38,571 nucleotides of DNA from Ruminococcus sp. UBA7158 (lineage in GTDB: Bacteria > Bacillota > Clostridia > Oscillospirales > Ruminococcaceae). The position numbers and the translations under genes were made by a program. Positions within the stretch are counted from its first letter, which is position 1. Each line of letters starts with the position of its first letter. The stretch lies in the NCBI GenBank assembly GCA_002491605.1, contig DKWG01000001.1, positions 1-38,571 on the forward strand, in the 5' to 3' direction. Of this stretch, positions 1-8,130 are shown piece after piece. The notes under the pieces were generated by a model. It was not told the DNA's origin. It did not search any database and saw nothing but the letters and a program-made list of their open reading frames with translations.

Positions 1-51
1 TCATATCTATTGATAACGCAGAGCTTTTTCTAAAAAAATTGCCGATAGCTC

Positions 52-80
52 TTGATATTTTTCTTGCGATTCTATATAAT
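52..80 (+). promoter_or_regulatory. sigma-A promoter of pgk
   Basis: A -35 hexamer TTGATA (52-57) and a consensus -10 TATAAT (75-80) are separated by exactly 17 bp. Transcription would begin near 87, giving a leader of about 57 nt before the pgk start codon. It presumably drives the pgk-tpiA-gpmI cluster. Seen directly in sequence; activity is inferred. Confidence 0.75.
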
Positions 81-143
81 AACTATGGCTGGGATATTAT
101 TCTTGGTTTTAATGAGTATTTTTTAAAAAGGAGATATATTTTT

Positions 144-1364
144 ATGGCAGGATTAAACAAAGTCAGCGTTGATGATATCAACGTAAAGGGCAAAAAGGTT
201 TTAGTCAGAGTTGATTTCAACGTTCCGCTTAAGGACGGCAAAATCACAAACGACAACAGAATCACCGCAGCTCTCCCCACAATCAATAAGTTAGTTGCAG
301 ACGGCGGCAAGGTTGTTCTTTGCTCACATTTGGGCAAGCCGAAGAACGGTCCTGAGGATAAGTTCTCACTCGCTCCCGCAGCTGCAAGACTTGCAGAATT
401 GGTTGACGCCAAGGTTACATTCGCTAAGGACGACACAGTTGTCGGCGAGAACGCCAAGAAGGCTGTTGCTGAAATGAACGAGGGCGAAATCGTTGTTTTG
501 GAGAACACAAGATTCAGAGGCGCAGACGAAACCAAGAACGGCGAGGGTTTTTCAAAGGAGCTTGCCGATTTGGTTGACAACGAAGTATTCGTTATGGATG
601 CTTTCGGCTCTGCTCACCGTGCTCATGCTTCAACCGCAGGCGTTACAAAGTTCGTTAAGGAAACAGCAGTAGGATACCTCATGCAGAAGGAAATCACCTA
701 CCTCGGCAACGCAGTTGAGAACCCTGTTCGTCCCTTCGTTGCTATTTTGGGCGGCGCTAAGGTTGCAGATAAGCTCAACGTTATTTCTAACCTCCTTGAA
801 AAGTGCGACACACTTATCATCGGCGGCGGCATGGCTTATACCTTCCAGAAGGCTAAGGGCTATGAAATAGGCACATCACTTGTAGACGATGAAAAGCTCG
901 ACTACTGCCGTGAGATGATCGAAAAGGCTGAAAAGCTCGGCAAGAAGCTTCTTTTGCCTGTTGATACAACTATCGCTAAGGCATTCCCCGACCCGATCGA
1001 CGCTGAAATCGAGGTTGAGGTTGTAGACGCTGACAAGATTCCTGCCGACTGCATGGGTCTTGACATCGGAACAAAGACAGCTGAGCTGTTTGCTGACGCT
1101 GTTAAGTCTGCTAAGACTGTTGTTTGGAACGGTCCTATGGGCGTTTTCGAGAACCCCATCTTGGCTAAGGGAACATTGGCAGTAGCTCAGGCTATGGCTG
1201 ATACCGACGCTACAACCGTTATCGGCGGCGGCGACTCAGCGGCAGCAGTTATCAACCTCGGCTTTGCTGATAAGATGACTCATATCTCCACCGGCGGCGG
1301 AGCAAGCCTTGAATACTTAGAGGGCAAGGTTTTGCCGGGTATTGATGTTATCGCAGACAGATAA
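144..1364 (+). CDS. pgk: phosphoglycerate kinase
   Basis: Cytosolic glycolytic enzyme that transfers the acyl phosphate of 1,3-bisphosphoglycerate to ADP, giving 3-phosphoglycerate and ATP. The 406-residue product is full length for the family. It shows the N-terminal substrate-binding signature RVDFNVPL and the C-terminal nucleotide-binding GGGDSAAAV segment. The reading frame is open upstream to position 39, but ATG 144 is preceded by AAGGAG (128-133) at 10-nt spacing and starts the usual MAGLNKVSV-type N-terminus, and the upstream part contains the promoter, so the longer form is rejected. It is the first gene of a pgk-tpiA-gpmI cluster. No gapA is visible upstream in the window. Confidence 0.97.
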   Translation: MAGLNKVSVDDINVKGKKVLVRVDFNVPLKDGKITNDNRITAALPTINKLVADGGKVVLCSHLGKPKNGPEDKFSLAPAAARLAELVDAKVTFAKDDTVVGENAKKAVAEMNEGEIVVLENTRFRGADETKNGEGFSKELADLVDNEVFVMDAFGSAHRAHASTAGVTKFVKETAVGYLMQKEITYLGNAVENPVRPFVAILGGAKVADKLNVISNLLEKCDTLIIGGGMAYTFQKAKGYEIGTSLVDDEKLDYCREMIEKAEKLGKKLLLPVDTTIAKAFPDPIDAEIEVEVVDADKIPADCMGLDIGTKTAELFADAVKSAKTVVWNGPMGVFENPILAKGTLAVAQAMADTDATTVIGGGDSAAAVINLGFADKMTHISTGGGASLEYLEGKVLPGIDVIADR

Positions 1365-1386
1365 TTGATTTATTGAATACTATTTA

Positions 1387-1420
1387 TGTAACCAAGCGGG
1401 GCTTACCCTGTTTGGTTACA
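1387..1420 (+). other. long intercistronic hairpin between pgk and tpiA
   Basis: Arms 1387-1401 and 1406-1420 can form a continuous 15-bp stem (outer nine pairs perfect Watson-Crick, two G-U pairs further in) closed by the tetraloop CTTA. No T-tract follows (GCCATATTTT), so it is a poor intrinsic terminator. It is better read as an RNA-stabilising, processing or partial-attenuation element that could set the pgk:tpiA expression ratio. The structure is seen; the role is inferred. Confidence 0.6.
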
Positions 1421-1451
1421 GCCATATTTTAATGAAAGGAAATTTTTTGAA

Positions 1452-2222
1452 ATGAAGAAAGACATCCGCCGTGCGGTAATCGCAGGCAACTGGAAAATGA
1501 ACAAGACACGCCCCGAGGCAAAGGCTCTTATAGAGGAGCTTAAGCCGTTGGCTGCAAACGCAGGCTGCGAGGTTGTTATATGCGTTCCGTTTACAAATCT
1601 TGAGACAGCTGTTACACTTACCGAGGGCACAAACGTCAAGGTAGGCGCTCAGAACTGCCACTTCGCAAAGTCCGGCGCATACACAGGCGAAATATCTGCT
1701 GATATGCTCACCGAGATGGGCGTTGAGTATGTTGTCTTGGGTCACAGCGAGAGAAGACAGTACTTCGGCGAAACCGATGAAACCGTCAACAAGAGAACAA
1801 AAGCAGCTTTAGAGGCAGGTCTTAAGCCTATTGTCTGCGTCGGCGAGCTTTTGTGGGAGCGTGAGTGCGGCATAACCGAAGAGGTTATTGCCCGTCAGAT
1901 CAAGCTTGATTTCTTCTCGGTATCAGCTGAGGACCTTAAAAAGTGCATAATCGCTTACGAGCCTGTTTGGGCTATCGGAACAGGTAAGACAGCAACCGCC
2001 GACCAGGCTGAAGAGGTTTGCGCATTCATAAGAGCAACCTTGGCTAAGCTTTACGGTGAGGAGACTGCCGAGGCTGTTACCATTCAGTACGGCGGCTCTA
2101 TGAACGCCGGCAATGCCGCTGAGCTTTTGTCCAAGACAAATGTAGACGGCGGACTTATCGGCGGAGCATCGCTTAAGGCTCCCGATTTCGCAACAATAAT
2201 CAACGCCGCAACAAACGGCTGA
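1452..2222 (+). CDS. tpiA: triose-phosphate isomerase
   Basis: Interconverts dihydroxyacetone phosphate and glyceraldehyde 3-phosphate in the cytosol. The 256-residue protein is full length and has all catalytic parts: the GNWKMN loop with Lys15, the LGHSERR electrophile with His98, and the catalytic Glu170 in AYEPVWAIGTGKTA, followed by the phosphate-binding YGGSMN and GGLIGGASL loops. ATG 1452 follows AAAGGA (1435-1440). It lies 87 bp after pgk with a strong hairpin in the gap, and 40 bp before gpmI, so it is probably co-transcribed with both. Confidence 0.97.
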   Translation: MKKDIRRAVIAGNWKMNKTRPEAKALIEELKPLAANAGCEVVICVPFTNLETAVTLTEGTNVKVGAQNCHFAKSGAYTGEISADMLTEMGVEYVVLGHSERRQYFGETDETVNKRTKAALEAGLKPIVCVGELLWERECGITEEVIARQIKLDFFSVSAEDLKKCIIAYEPVWAIGTGKTATADQAEEVCAFIRATLAKLYGEETAEAVTIQYGGSMNAGNAAELLSKTNVDGGLIGGASLKAPDFATIINAATNG

Positions 2223-2262
2223 TTAAAATTTAACAGTATTCTCGAAAGGAACGGTTAATTTA

Positions 2263-3831
2263 ATGTCAAAACCAATAGTTTTAATAGTTATGGACGGCGT
2301 TGGCTTTTCTAAAACAGGTCTTGGTGACGCTGTAACCTTGGCTAACACTCCTACTCTTGATAAGCTCTTTAAAGAACGCCCCTATACTAAGCTCAAGGCA
2401 CATGGCTCGGCGGTTGGTCTTCCGTCCGACGACGATATGGGTAACTCCGAGGTCGGACATAATGCTTTAGGCTGCGGTCAGATTTATTCTCAGGGCGCTA
2501 AGCTTGTAAACGAGTCCATTGAGTCGGGCAAGATGTTTTCATCCGCTACTTGGAATGAGCTTGTCGACAACTGCAAGGTGCATTCGTCAACCCTTCACTT
2601 CATAGGTCTTTTGTCTGACGGAAACGTCCATTCTAATATATCTCACTTAAAGCAGATGATAATTAAGGCTAAGGAAATGGGAGTTAAGAAGGTAAGATGT
2701 CACATTCTTTTGGACGGTCGTGATGTTCCTGCAACATCAGCTTTAACCTATATTGACGACCTTGAAGCTCTTCTTGCAAGCCTCAACGACGCTGAGTTTG
2801 ATGCCAAGATTGCATCCGGCGGCGGAAGAATGAAGGTCACTATGGACCGTTACATGGCAAATTGGGACATGGTAAAGCTCGGCTGGGACACTCATGTAAA
2901 CGGCTTGGGACGTCAGTTTGCAAAGGCTTCCGAGGCTGTTGAAGCCTACAGAGCTGAGCTTGGCGTTATCGACCAGGATCTTCCGGCATTCGTTATCGCT
3001 GAAAACGGCGAGCCTGTCGGAAAAATAGTAGACAACGATTCTGTTATCCTCTTTAACTTCAGAGGAGACAGAGCTATTGAAATGTCAATGGCATTTGACC
3101 AGAAGGACTTCAACGCCTTTGACAGGGGAACAGTTCCGAATGTCATCTATGCCGGAATGCTTCAGTACGACGGCGATTTAAAGCTTCCCGAGAGATTCTT
3201 GGTAAATCCTCCCGAGATTAAGAACACACTTTCCGAGCTGTTGGTTGAAAACGGCTTGAGACAGTATGCAGTGTCCGAAACTCAGAAGTACGGTCACGTC
3301 ACCTATTTCTGGAACGGCAACAAGTCGGAAAAGTTCTCCGAGGAGCTTGAAACCTTCAAGGAGATTCCGTCTGATAAGGTTTCGTTTGACGAACGCCCGT
3401 GGATGAAGTCTGCTGAGGTAACAGACGATGTTATTGAAGCAATGAGAAGCGGCAAGTATGATTTTATCCGCTGCAACTATCCCAACGGCGACATGGTCGG
3501 ACATACAGGAAGCCTTGACGCCACAATCATAGGTGTTGAGTCGGTTGATTTGGGCCTTGCAAGGGTATTAAAGGTTGCCGATGAGATTGGCGCAACAGTT
3601 TTGATAACCGCCGACCACGGCAACGCTGATGAGATGCTTGAAAAGAACAAGAAGGGCGAGCTTCAGGTCAGAACTGCTCACTCGCTCAATAAGGTTCCGT
3701 TCATTATCTACGATAACGATACAACCTATACCATCAAGGACGGCGAGTTCGGTCTTGCAAACGTTGCCCCGACAGTTGCAAAGCTGTTTGGTTTAACGGC
3801 TCCTGCTTGCTGGGAAGAAAGCATGATCTGA
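2263..3831 (+). CDS. gpmI: 2,3-bisphosphoglycerate-independent phosphoglycerate mutase
   Basis: Mn-dependent, alkaline-phosphatase-superfamily mutase converting 3-phosphoglycerate to 2-phosphoglycerate. The 522-aa product has the metal ligand Asp11 in VMDGVG and the phosphorylated Ser62 in GNSEVGHNALG. Further metal/substrate motifs are LLDGRDVP, CNYPNGDMVGHTG and ITADHGNADEM. It is full length. AAAGGA precedes the ATG at a normal distance. It is the last gene of the pgk-tpiA-gpmI group and is followed by a terminator hairpin. Confidence 0.97.
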   Translation: MSKPIVLIVMDGVGFSKTGLGDAVTLANTPTLDKLFKERPYTKLKAHGSAVGLPSDDDMGNSEVGHNALGCGQIYSQGAKLVNESIESGKMFSSATWNELVDNCKVHSSTLHFIGLLSDGNVHSNISHLKQMIIKAKEMGVKKVRCHILLDGRDVPATSALTYIDDLEALLASLNDAEFDAKIASGGGRMKVTMDRYMANWDMVKLGWDTHVNGLGRQFAKASEAVEAYRAELGVIDQDLPAFVIAENGEPVGKIVDNDSVILFNFRGDRAIEMSMAFDQKDFNAFDRGTVPNVIYAGMLQYDGDLKLPERFLVNPPEIKNTLSELLVENGLRQYAVSETQKYGHVTYFWNGNKSEKFSEELETFKEIPSDKVSFDERPWMKSAEVTDDVIEAMRSGKYDFIRCNYPNGDMVGHTGSLDATIIGVESVDLGLARVLKVADEIGATVLITADHGNADEMLEKNKKGELQVRTAHSLNKVPFIIYDNDTTYTIKDGEFGLANVAPTVAKLFGLTAPACWEESMI

Positions 3832-3854
3832 TAAAACATTAATGACACATTATA

Positions 3855-3892
3855 GGCGCAGGCTTAGAAAATACAGTCTGCGCCGTGTTTTA
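3855..3892 (+). terminator. intrinsic terminator after gpmI
   Basis: A 10-bp stem (3855-3864 with 3875-3884, one G-U pair, GC-rich GGCGCAG/CTGCGCC) has a 10-nt loop and is followed by GTGTTTTAATAATT. It separates the glycolysis cluster from the GH43 gene. Confidence 0.75.
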
Positions 3893-3914
3893 ATAATTGA
3901 AAAGGAATTAGTTT

Positions 3915-5582
3915 ATGAGAAAGGTAAGAATAGTTTCTCTTATTTGTGCGCTGGCGCTGATTTTTAGTCTTCTATGCTCCTGTACTTCAGATAATAAGGG
4001 TGCACACAAACTGTCGCCTGAAAACGGAAAAAATGTCATAACCGCTAATAACCCATTGATGTGGTCTGACGTTCCAGACCCGGATATTATAAGAGTTGAA
4101 GACACCTATTATATGGTCAGCACAACTATGTTCTTCACTCCGGGTGTCCCGATAATGAAGTCGACTGACCTTGTAACTTGGGAGCTGATAGGATATGTCT
4201 ATGACATCTTAGAAAAGGACATGAAGACCGATCTTTACGGCGATAACCACGCCTACAGCCAAGGCTCATGGGCGGCAAGCATTCGCTACCATGACGGAAT
4301 GTTTTATGTGTTGTTCTGCGCATGGGATCAGGGAAAGACATATATCTACAAGACCAAGGACATAGAAAACCCCGATTGGGAGAGAATTGTCTTTGAACAG
4401 GTGTTCCACGACGCATCGCTTTTCTTTGACGACGACGGAACGCCCTACATCATCTCGGGCGTCGGAGATGTTTGGATAACCGAGCTTGAAAAGGATTGCT
4501 CAAAGAAGAAAGCCGGCGGCGTTGACCAAAAGCTTTTGAATACAGGTATTGTCGACGGTCTGGGCGGCGCAGAGGGCGCACACTTCTATAAGATTGACGG
4601 AACATATTACCTTACCATGATAAGCTATGCAACGGCTGAGCCGGGCATTGCAAGGTGTGAGCTTTGCTTTAAGAGCGATAAGCTTTTAGGCAAGTATGAG
4701 GGCAAAAAGGTCTTGTGCGACTCCATGGGCTACTATGGAAACGGCGTTGCTCAGGGCGGAATTGTCGACACTCCCGAGGGCGATTGGTATGCGCTTTTGT
4801 TCCAGGATCACGGCTCTGTGGGCAGAGTACCCGTTTTACAGCCCGTTACATGGGAAAACGGCTGGCCTATGATGGGCGAAAACGGCAAGGCAGTTAAGAC
4901 AGTCGACGTACTGTCCGATAAATCCGAGTGGAAAGAAACAACCCTCATGGCAAACGATGAGTTTGACTATGCCGAAAACAAGCTCTCGGTCTACTGGCAG
5001 TTCAACCACAACCCCGATAACGACAACTGGAGCGTTACCGACAGACCCGGATGGTACCGAATCACCACATCAAGGGTTGATAAGGATATGTTCCATGCGA
5101 GAAACTCTTTGACACAAAGAGTTGAAGGACCGTCCTCAACGACAGAGGTTTTATTGGATGCGTCAGGGCTTAAAGCAGGGGATTATGCAGGTATTTGTGC
5201 TTTCCAGACAAACGCAGGCTTTGTCGGCGTCAGGGCTGACGACAGCGGCAAGAAGTATGTCTATTTCGCCAAGCAGAACAGAAAAGAAGGCTCGTTCGAA
5301 ATCGTCAATGAAGATGAGCTCACAGCGGACAGCATCTGCTTAAAGATTGAATATGAGTTCTCCACAGTCGACGAAAACGGCAATATTTCAACCGAGGACA
5401 AGGCAAAGTTTTATTATTCTCTGGACGGTGAAAACTGGGTCAAGCTTTCAAAGGGCTTTGCTATGAACTATGATTTAGACCTATTCACCGGCTACAGAAC
5501 CGCTCTATACTGCTACTCAACAAAGGAAGCAGGCGGTCACGCAGATTTTGATTACTATCATGTGACAAAGGCGGAATACTGA
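3915..5582 (+). CDS. glycoside hydrolase family 43 lipoprotein (beta-xylosidase / alpha-L-arabinofuranosidase type)
   Basis: Predicted surface lipoprotein of 555 aa. Residues 1-23 form a signal peptide ending in a lipobox-like LCSC, so Cys23 would be lipidated. Residues ~45-330 form a five-bladed GH43 propeller with the expected triad: general base Asp55 in VPDPDII, pKa-modulating Asp166 in HDASLFFDD, and general acid Glu220 in GGAEGAHFYK. Residues ~340-555 form a C-terminal beta-sandwich of the kind found in xylan/arabinan-active GH43 enzymes. RBS AAGGAA (3901-3906) precedes ATG 3915. Substrate is likely plant xylo- or arabino-oligosaccharides, but cannot be fixed from sequence. No transporter or other polysaccharide genes flank it, so it looks like a solitary accessory gene placed after the glycolysis cluster. 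Confidence 0.88.
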   Translation: MRKVRIVSLICALALIFSLLCSCTSDNKGAHKLSPENGKNVITANNPLMWSDVPDPDIIRVEDTYYMVSTTMFFTPGVPIMKSTDLVTWELIGYVYDILEKDMKTDLYGDNHAYSQGSWAASIRYHDGMFYVLFCAWDQGKTYIYKTKDIENPDWERIVFEQVFHDASLFFDDDGTPYIISGVGDVWITELEKDCSKKKAGGVDQKLLNTGIVDGLGGAEGAHFYKIDGTYYLTMISYATAEPGIARCELCFKSDKLLGKYEGKKVLCDSMGYYGNGVAQGGIVDTPEGDWYALLFQDHGSVGRVPVLQPVTWENGWPMMGENGKAVKTVDVLSDKSEWKETTLMANDEFDYAENKLSVYWQFNHNPDNDNWSVTDRPGWYRITTSRVDKDMFHARNSLTQRVEGPSSTTEVLLDASGLKAGDYAGICAFQTNAGFVGVRADDSGKKYVYFAKQNRKEGSFEIVNEDELTADSICLKIEYEFSTVDENGNISTEDKAKFYYSLDGENWVKLSKGFAMNYDLDLFTGYRTALYCYSTKEAGGHADFDYYHVTKAEY

Positions 5583-5597
5583 TTTTTAAGATAATAT

Positions 5598-5632
5598 AAG
5601 TCCCTAAAGGCAAAAAATGCTTTTAGGGACTT
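5598..5632. terminator. bidirectional terminator between the GH43 gene and mtaB
   Basis: A 14-bp stem (5598-5611 with 5619-5632, one G-U pair) has a 7-nt loop and A/T-rich flanks on both sides. It sits exactly between two convergent genes and can serve both. Confidence 0.75.
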
Positions 5633-5643
5633 TATCGGTTATA

Positions 5644-6960
5644 TTAGTTTAGTTCGCCTACACAGTATCCGTTTTCAACCGAAACTATCCTTACATTTAA
5701 AATCTCACGCCAAAGACTTTTTTCAGTCCTTTTAACCTTGACAAGCGTGTACGACGGTGTATGACCCTGATGCCATTCATTGTTCTGTTCACGTTCAAAT
5801 AAAACGCTGACCGTTTTTCCGACAAGCGACTGCAAATAAAAACGTTCGCTCTCCTTAACTGCGTCAGTCATGACTCTTGCACGCATTATACGAATATCCT
5901 GCGGCACTTGGTCACTTCTTTTTGCTGCCGGCGTTCCCTCACGCTGTGAATACGGGAATATATGCGCAGCGGAAAAGCCGGCTCTTTTCACAAATGCTAA
6001 AGACTCTGAAAAGTCCTCATCGGTTTCACCCGGGAATCCTGTCATGACGTCTGTGGTGACGGCGCAATCGGGAAAACGTTGTCTCAGCGAGCTTACAAGG
6101 CTTAGGTATTCTGCGGTGCTGTATTTGCGCCGCATATCTTTCAGCGTTTTGTCACAGCCCGATTGAAGCGAAAGGTGAAAGTGCGGACAAAGCTTGGATT
6201 CTTTAGACAAACGGCTGATTAAGTCGTCAGTGAGCATTTCAGGCTCTATCGAGCCAAGTCGGATTCTATCGGCTGATGACAGTGCGGCTGCGTGAACAGC
6301 GTCGCTCAGGTCGATATGCCGATTGACATCCGAGCTGTTTGAATACACGAAATCGTCGCCGTAGCAGCTGAGGTTTATCCCTACTAAAACAAGCTCTTTG
6401 TGTCCGGCAAGGCTCAGCGCTTTTGCTTCATTTTCAATGTCGCAAAGCGGCTTGGAGCGTGAGCGTCCACGGGCATAGGGGATTATGCAGTAGCTGCAAA
6501 AGCGGTCACAGCCATCCTGAATCTTTATTATCGCTCTGGTCTTATCTTTGCGTTCCGGCAGCGACATACTTTCAATCGATTCGCCCTTTTCGTGGGGGAA
6601 AATGCTTACAAGCTTTTGCCTGTTCGATAGGTAATTGTCGATAAGACTCGGAATGAGCGTTTTGTTGTTTTCGCCTGCGATGATGTCGGCTTCTTTAATT
6701 AGTGATAAATCCTTATGAGCCTGCGGATAGCAGCCGCATACAACAGTTACCGCCAAGGGATTTTCACGCTTAATTCTTCTTAAAAGCTGCATGAGCTTGG
6801 AATCCGCTGATTCCGTAACAGTACAGGTGTTTATTATAACAATATCCGCCGACCTTTGGTCATAAACTCTTGTGTGACCTCGTTGAAGCATAACAGCAGC
6901 TATGCAGTCGGTTTCATATTGGTTTACTTTACAGCCGAAGGTGTGAAAATATACAGTCAA
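5644..6960 (-). CDS. mtaB: tRNA (N6-L-threonylcarbamoyladenosine(37)-C2)-methylthiotransferase MtaB
   Basis: Radical-SAM methylthiotransferase that makes ms2t6A37 in ANN-decoding tRNAs. The 438-aa protein has an N-terminal methylthiotransferase domain with three cluster cysteines (Cys10 in FGCKVNQYE, Cys46 in NTCTVT, and Cys75 or Cys77 in VCGCYPQ). The radical-SAM CxxxCxxC motif is at Cys151/155/158 (GCDRFCSYC), and a short C-terminal TRAM-like segment follows. The FGCKVNQYE start favours MtaB over MiaB or RimO. The start codon is TTG (6960 on the minus strand), preceded by GAGAGGA at good spacing. It is divergent from the HPr-like gene, with promoters almost back to back. Confidence 0.93.
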   Translation of the reverse strand: MTVYFHTFGCKVNQYETDCIAAVMLQRGHTRVYDQRSADIVIINTCTVTESADSKLMQLLRRIKRENPLAVTVVCGCYPQAHKDLSLIKEADIIAGENNKTLIPSLIDNYLSNRQKLVSIFPHEKGESIESMSLPERKDKTRAIIKIQDGCDRFCSYCIIPYARGRSRSKPLCDIENEAKALSLAGHKELVLVGINLSCYGDDFVYSNSSDVNRHIDLSDAVHAAALSSADRIRLGSIEPEMLTDDLISRLSKESKLCPHFHLSLQSGCDKTLKDMRRKYSTAEYLSLVSSLRQRFPDCAVTTDVMTGFPGETDEDFSESLAFVKRAGFSAAHIFPYSQREGTPAAKRSDQVPQDIRIMRARVMTDAVKESERFYLQSLVGKTVSVLFEREQNNEWHQGHTPSYTLVKVKRTEKSLWREILNVRIVSVENGYCVGELN

Positions 6961-7000
6961 ATAATCAAATCCTCTCGAGAATCATGCTATATTTATAAAA

Positions 7001-7029
7001 AGTGTAGCATATTTTTGTCCGATTGTAAA
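7001..7029 (-). promoter_or_regulatory. promoter of mtaB
   Basis: Read on the minus strand: -35 TTTACA (7029-7024), 17-bp spacer, -10 TACACT (7006-7001). Its -35 lies only 6 bp from the -35 of the divergent HPr promoter. Confidence 0.65.
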
Positions 7030-7035
7030 TTGGTC

Positions 7036-7063
7036 TTGACAATAATTATTTATCTGCTATACT
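7036..7063 (+). promoter_or_regulatory. promoter of the HPr-like gene
   Basis: Consensus -35 TTGACA (7036-7041), 16-bp spacer, -10 TATACT (7058-7063). The leader is about 90 nt and contains a possible 8-bp hairpin (7091-7098 with 7111-7118) before the RBS. Confidence 0.75.
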
Positions 7064-7160
7064 GTTATTAATTGATTGAATCGCTTTAGCAGGGTTCTGT
7101 TGTTTACCGGAGAATCCTTAAAACACCTGTGATTTATTATGAAAGGAATGGTCAGTTATT

Positions 7161-7391
7161 ATGAAAAGCTTAAAGGTTAAACTCTCAACTATTAATGACG
7201 TCAAGGAGTTTGTCAACACAGTAACTATGTGTGATTATGACGTAGACCTCGTTTCCGGAAGATATTCTATCGACGCTAAGTCTATCATGGGTATTTTCAG
7301 CTTGGATCTTGAAAAGCCGGTTGAGCTTCAGGCTCACGTTGACAACTGCGATGAATTAGTTGAAAAGCTTGCTAAGTTTATTGTTGAGTAA
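7161..7391 (+). CDS. HPr-like protein lacking the active-site histidine
   Basis: A 76-aa protein with the HPr fold signature. The regulatory-serine helix is conserved (AKSIMGIFSLDL, Ser41, equivalent to Ser46 of HPr) and length is close to the family norm of 85-88. The segment that normally carries the phospho-accepting His15 (GLHARPA) is replaced by TINDVKEFVN, and the protein has only one His, far away at residue ~59. It therefore cannot relay phosphate in the sugar PTS by the known mechanism. It resembles the logic of Bacillus Crh (HPr with the His replaced), so a regulatory role, for example with HPr kinase and CcpA, is plausible but inferred. RBS AAAGGA precedes ATG 7161. It is monocistronic, with its own promoter and terminator. 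Confidence 0.85.
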   Translation: MKSLKVKLSTINDVKEFVNTVTMCDYDVDLVSGRYSIDAKSIMGIFSLDLEKPVELQAHVDNCDELVEKLAKFIVE

Positions 7392-7408
7392 TTTTTGATT
7401 CAAAAGCG

Positions 7409-7442
7409 GACCGGCTCGAATGATGAGTCGGTCTTTTTTTGT
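7409..7442 (+). terminator. intrinsic terminator after the HPr-like gene
   Basis: A 9-bp stem GACCGGCTC/GAGTCGGTC (7409-7417 with 7425-7433, one G-U pair) is followed immediately by a run of T (7434-7440) and GTTT. It is a classic strong terminator. Confidence 0.9.
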
Positions 7443-7471
7443 TTGACTTAAATGTGTATTAAGGAAAGAAT

Positions 7472-8011
7472 GTGATTAAAACGGATATTAAAATACCTGT
7501 TAACGCCGAGCTGAGAAAATGCTTCCCCTGCGACGGCGAAGACATATACAAAATGCTCTTAACTATCCCTGCGGATGAGAACGGGTTTATAAATGATGTT
7601 TTCGGCAAAACCTTTGATGAGTACAAGCTCTTTTTGCAAAAGCAATACGAATCCTCTATGCAGGTCGGTCTTTCGGACGGCTGGAAGGTTCCGCAGACGA
7701 CATATTGGCTTTATGTCGACGGTGTGCCTGTGGGAATATCAAAGGTCAGACATTTTTTGACCGACGCATTGCTCAAACAAGGCGGAAATATTGGTTATGC
7801 CATTGCACCTCAGTATCGTGGCATGGGTTATGGGAATCTTCTTTTAAGGATGACACTTATGGAATGCGCAGCTATGGGTCTGAAACAGGTTTTGGTAACC
7901 GTTCATAGCAGTAACATTCCATCAATAAAAACTGCTTTGGCCAACGGCGGAAAGATAGAAAAAGAGGAGAACGGACGAAAGTATATTTGGATAGATGTTC
8001 CTAAAAGCTGA
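7472..8011 (+). CDS. GNAT family N-acetyltransferase
   Basis: A 179-aa acetyl-CoA-dependent acyltransferase of unknown substrate. The acetyl-CoA binding motif A is clear (IAPQYRGMGYGNLLL, residues ~108-122, of the R/Q-x-x-G-x-G/A type). The later AMGLKQVLVTVHSSNIPSIKTALANGG stretch matches motif B, where the N-S-I-x-A pattern is usual. The start codon is GTG 7472; the nearby ATG at 7470 hits a stop at once. AAGGAAAG (7461-7468) is the RBS. The gene has no metabolic neighbours that suggest a substrate. It ends at a bidirectional terminator shared with hsp20. Confidence 0.85.
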   Translation: MIKTDIKIPVNAELRKCFPCDGEDIYKMLLTIPADENGFINDVFGKTFDEYKLFLQKQYESSMQVGLSDGWKVPQTTYWLYVDGVPVGISKVRHFLTDALLKQGGNIGYAIAPQYRGMGYGNLLLRMTLMECAAMGLKQVLVTVHSSNIPSIKTALANGGKIEKEENGRKYIWIDVPKS

Positions 8012-8055
8012 GCAACTTAATGCTCCAATATTTATAATCATAAATTGTCCAATAA

Positions 8056-8101
8056 AAGCAGCCTGCACAAGAAACATTAAAGATTCTTGTGCAGGCTGCT
8101 T
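8056..8101. terminator. perfect 18-bp bidirectional terminator hairpin
   Basis: Arms 8056-8073 and 8084-8101 are perfectly complementary over 18 bp with a 10-nt loop. The minus-strand exit reads GCTTTTATT and the plus-strand exit TTGTTTA. It separates the convergent GNAT and hsp20 genes. Confidence 0.85.
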
Positions 8102-8130
8102 GTTTAATCATTCAGCGATGAGACTATAGC

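Noticed and set aside
39..143. N-terminal extension of pgk
   Set aside because: It overlaps a consensus promoter, lacks an RBS, and is not part of the phosphoglycerate kinase fold.
83..580. 165-codon minus-strand frame opposite pgk
   Set aside because: Serine/leucine-rich antisense shadow of a highly conserved gene.
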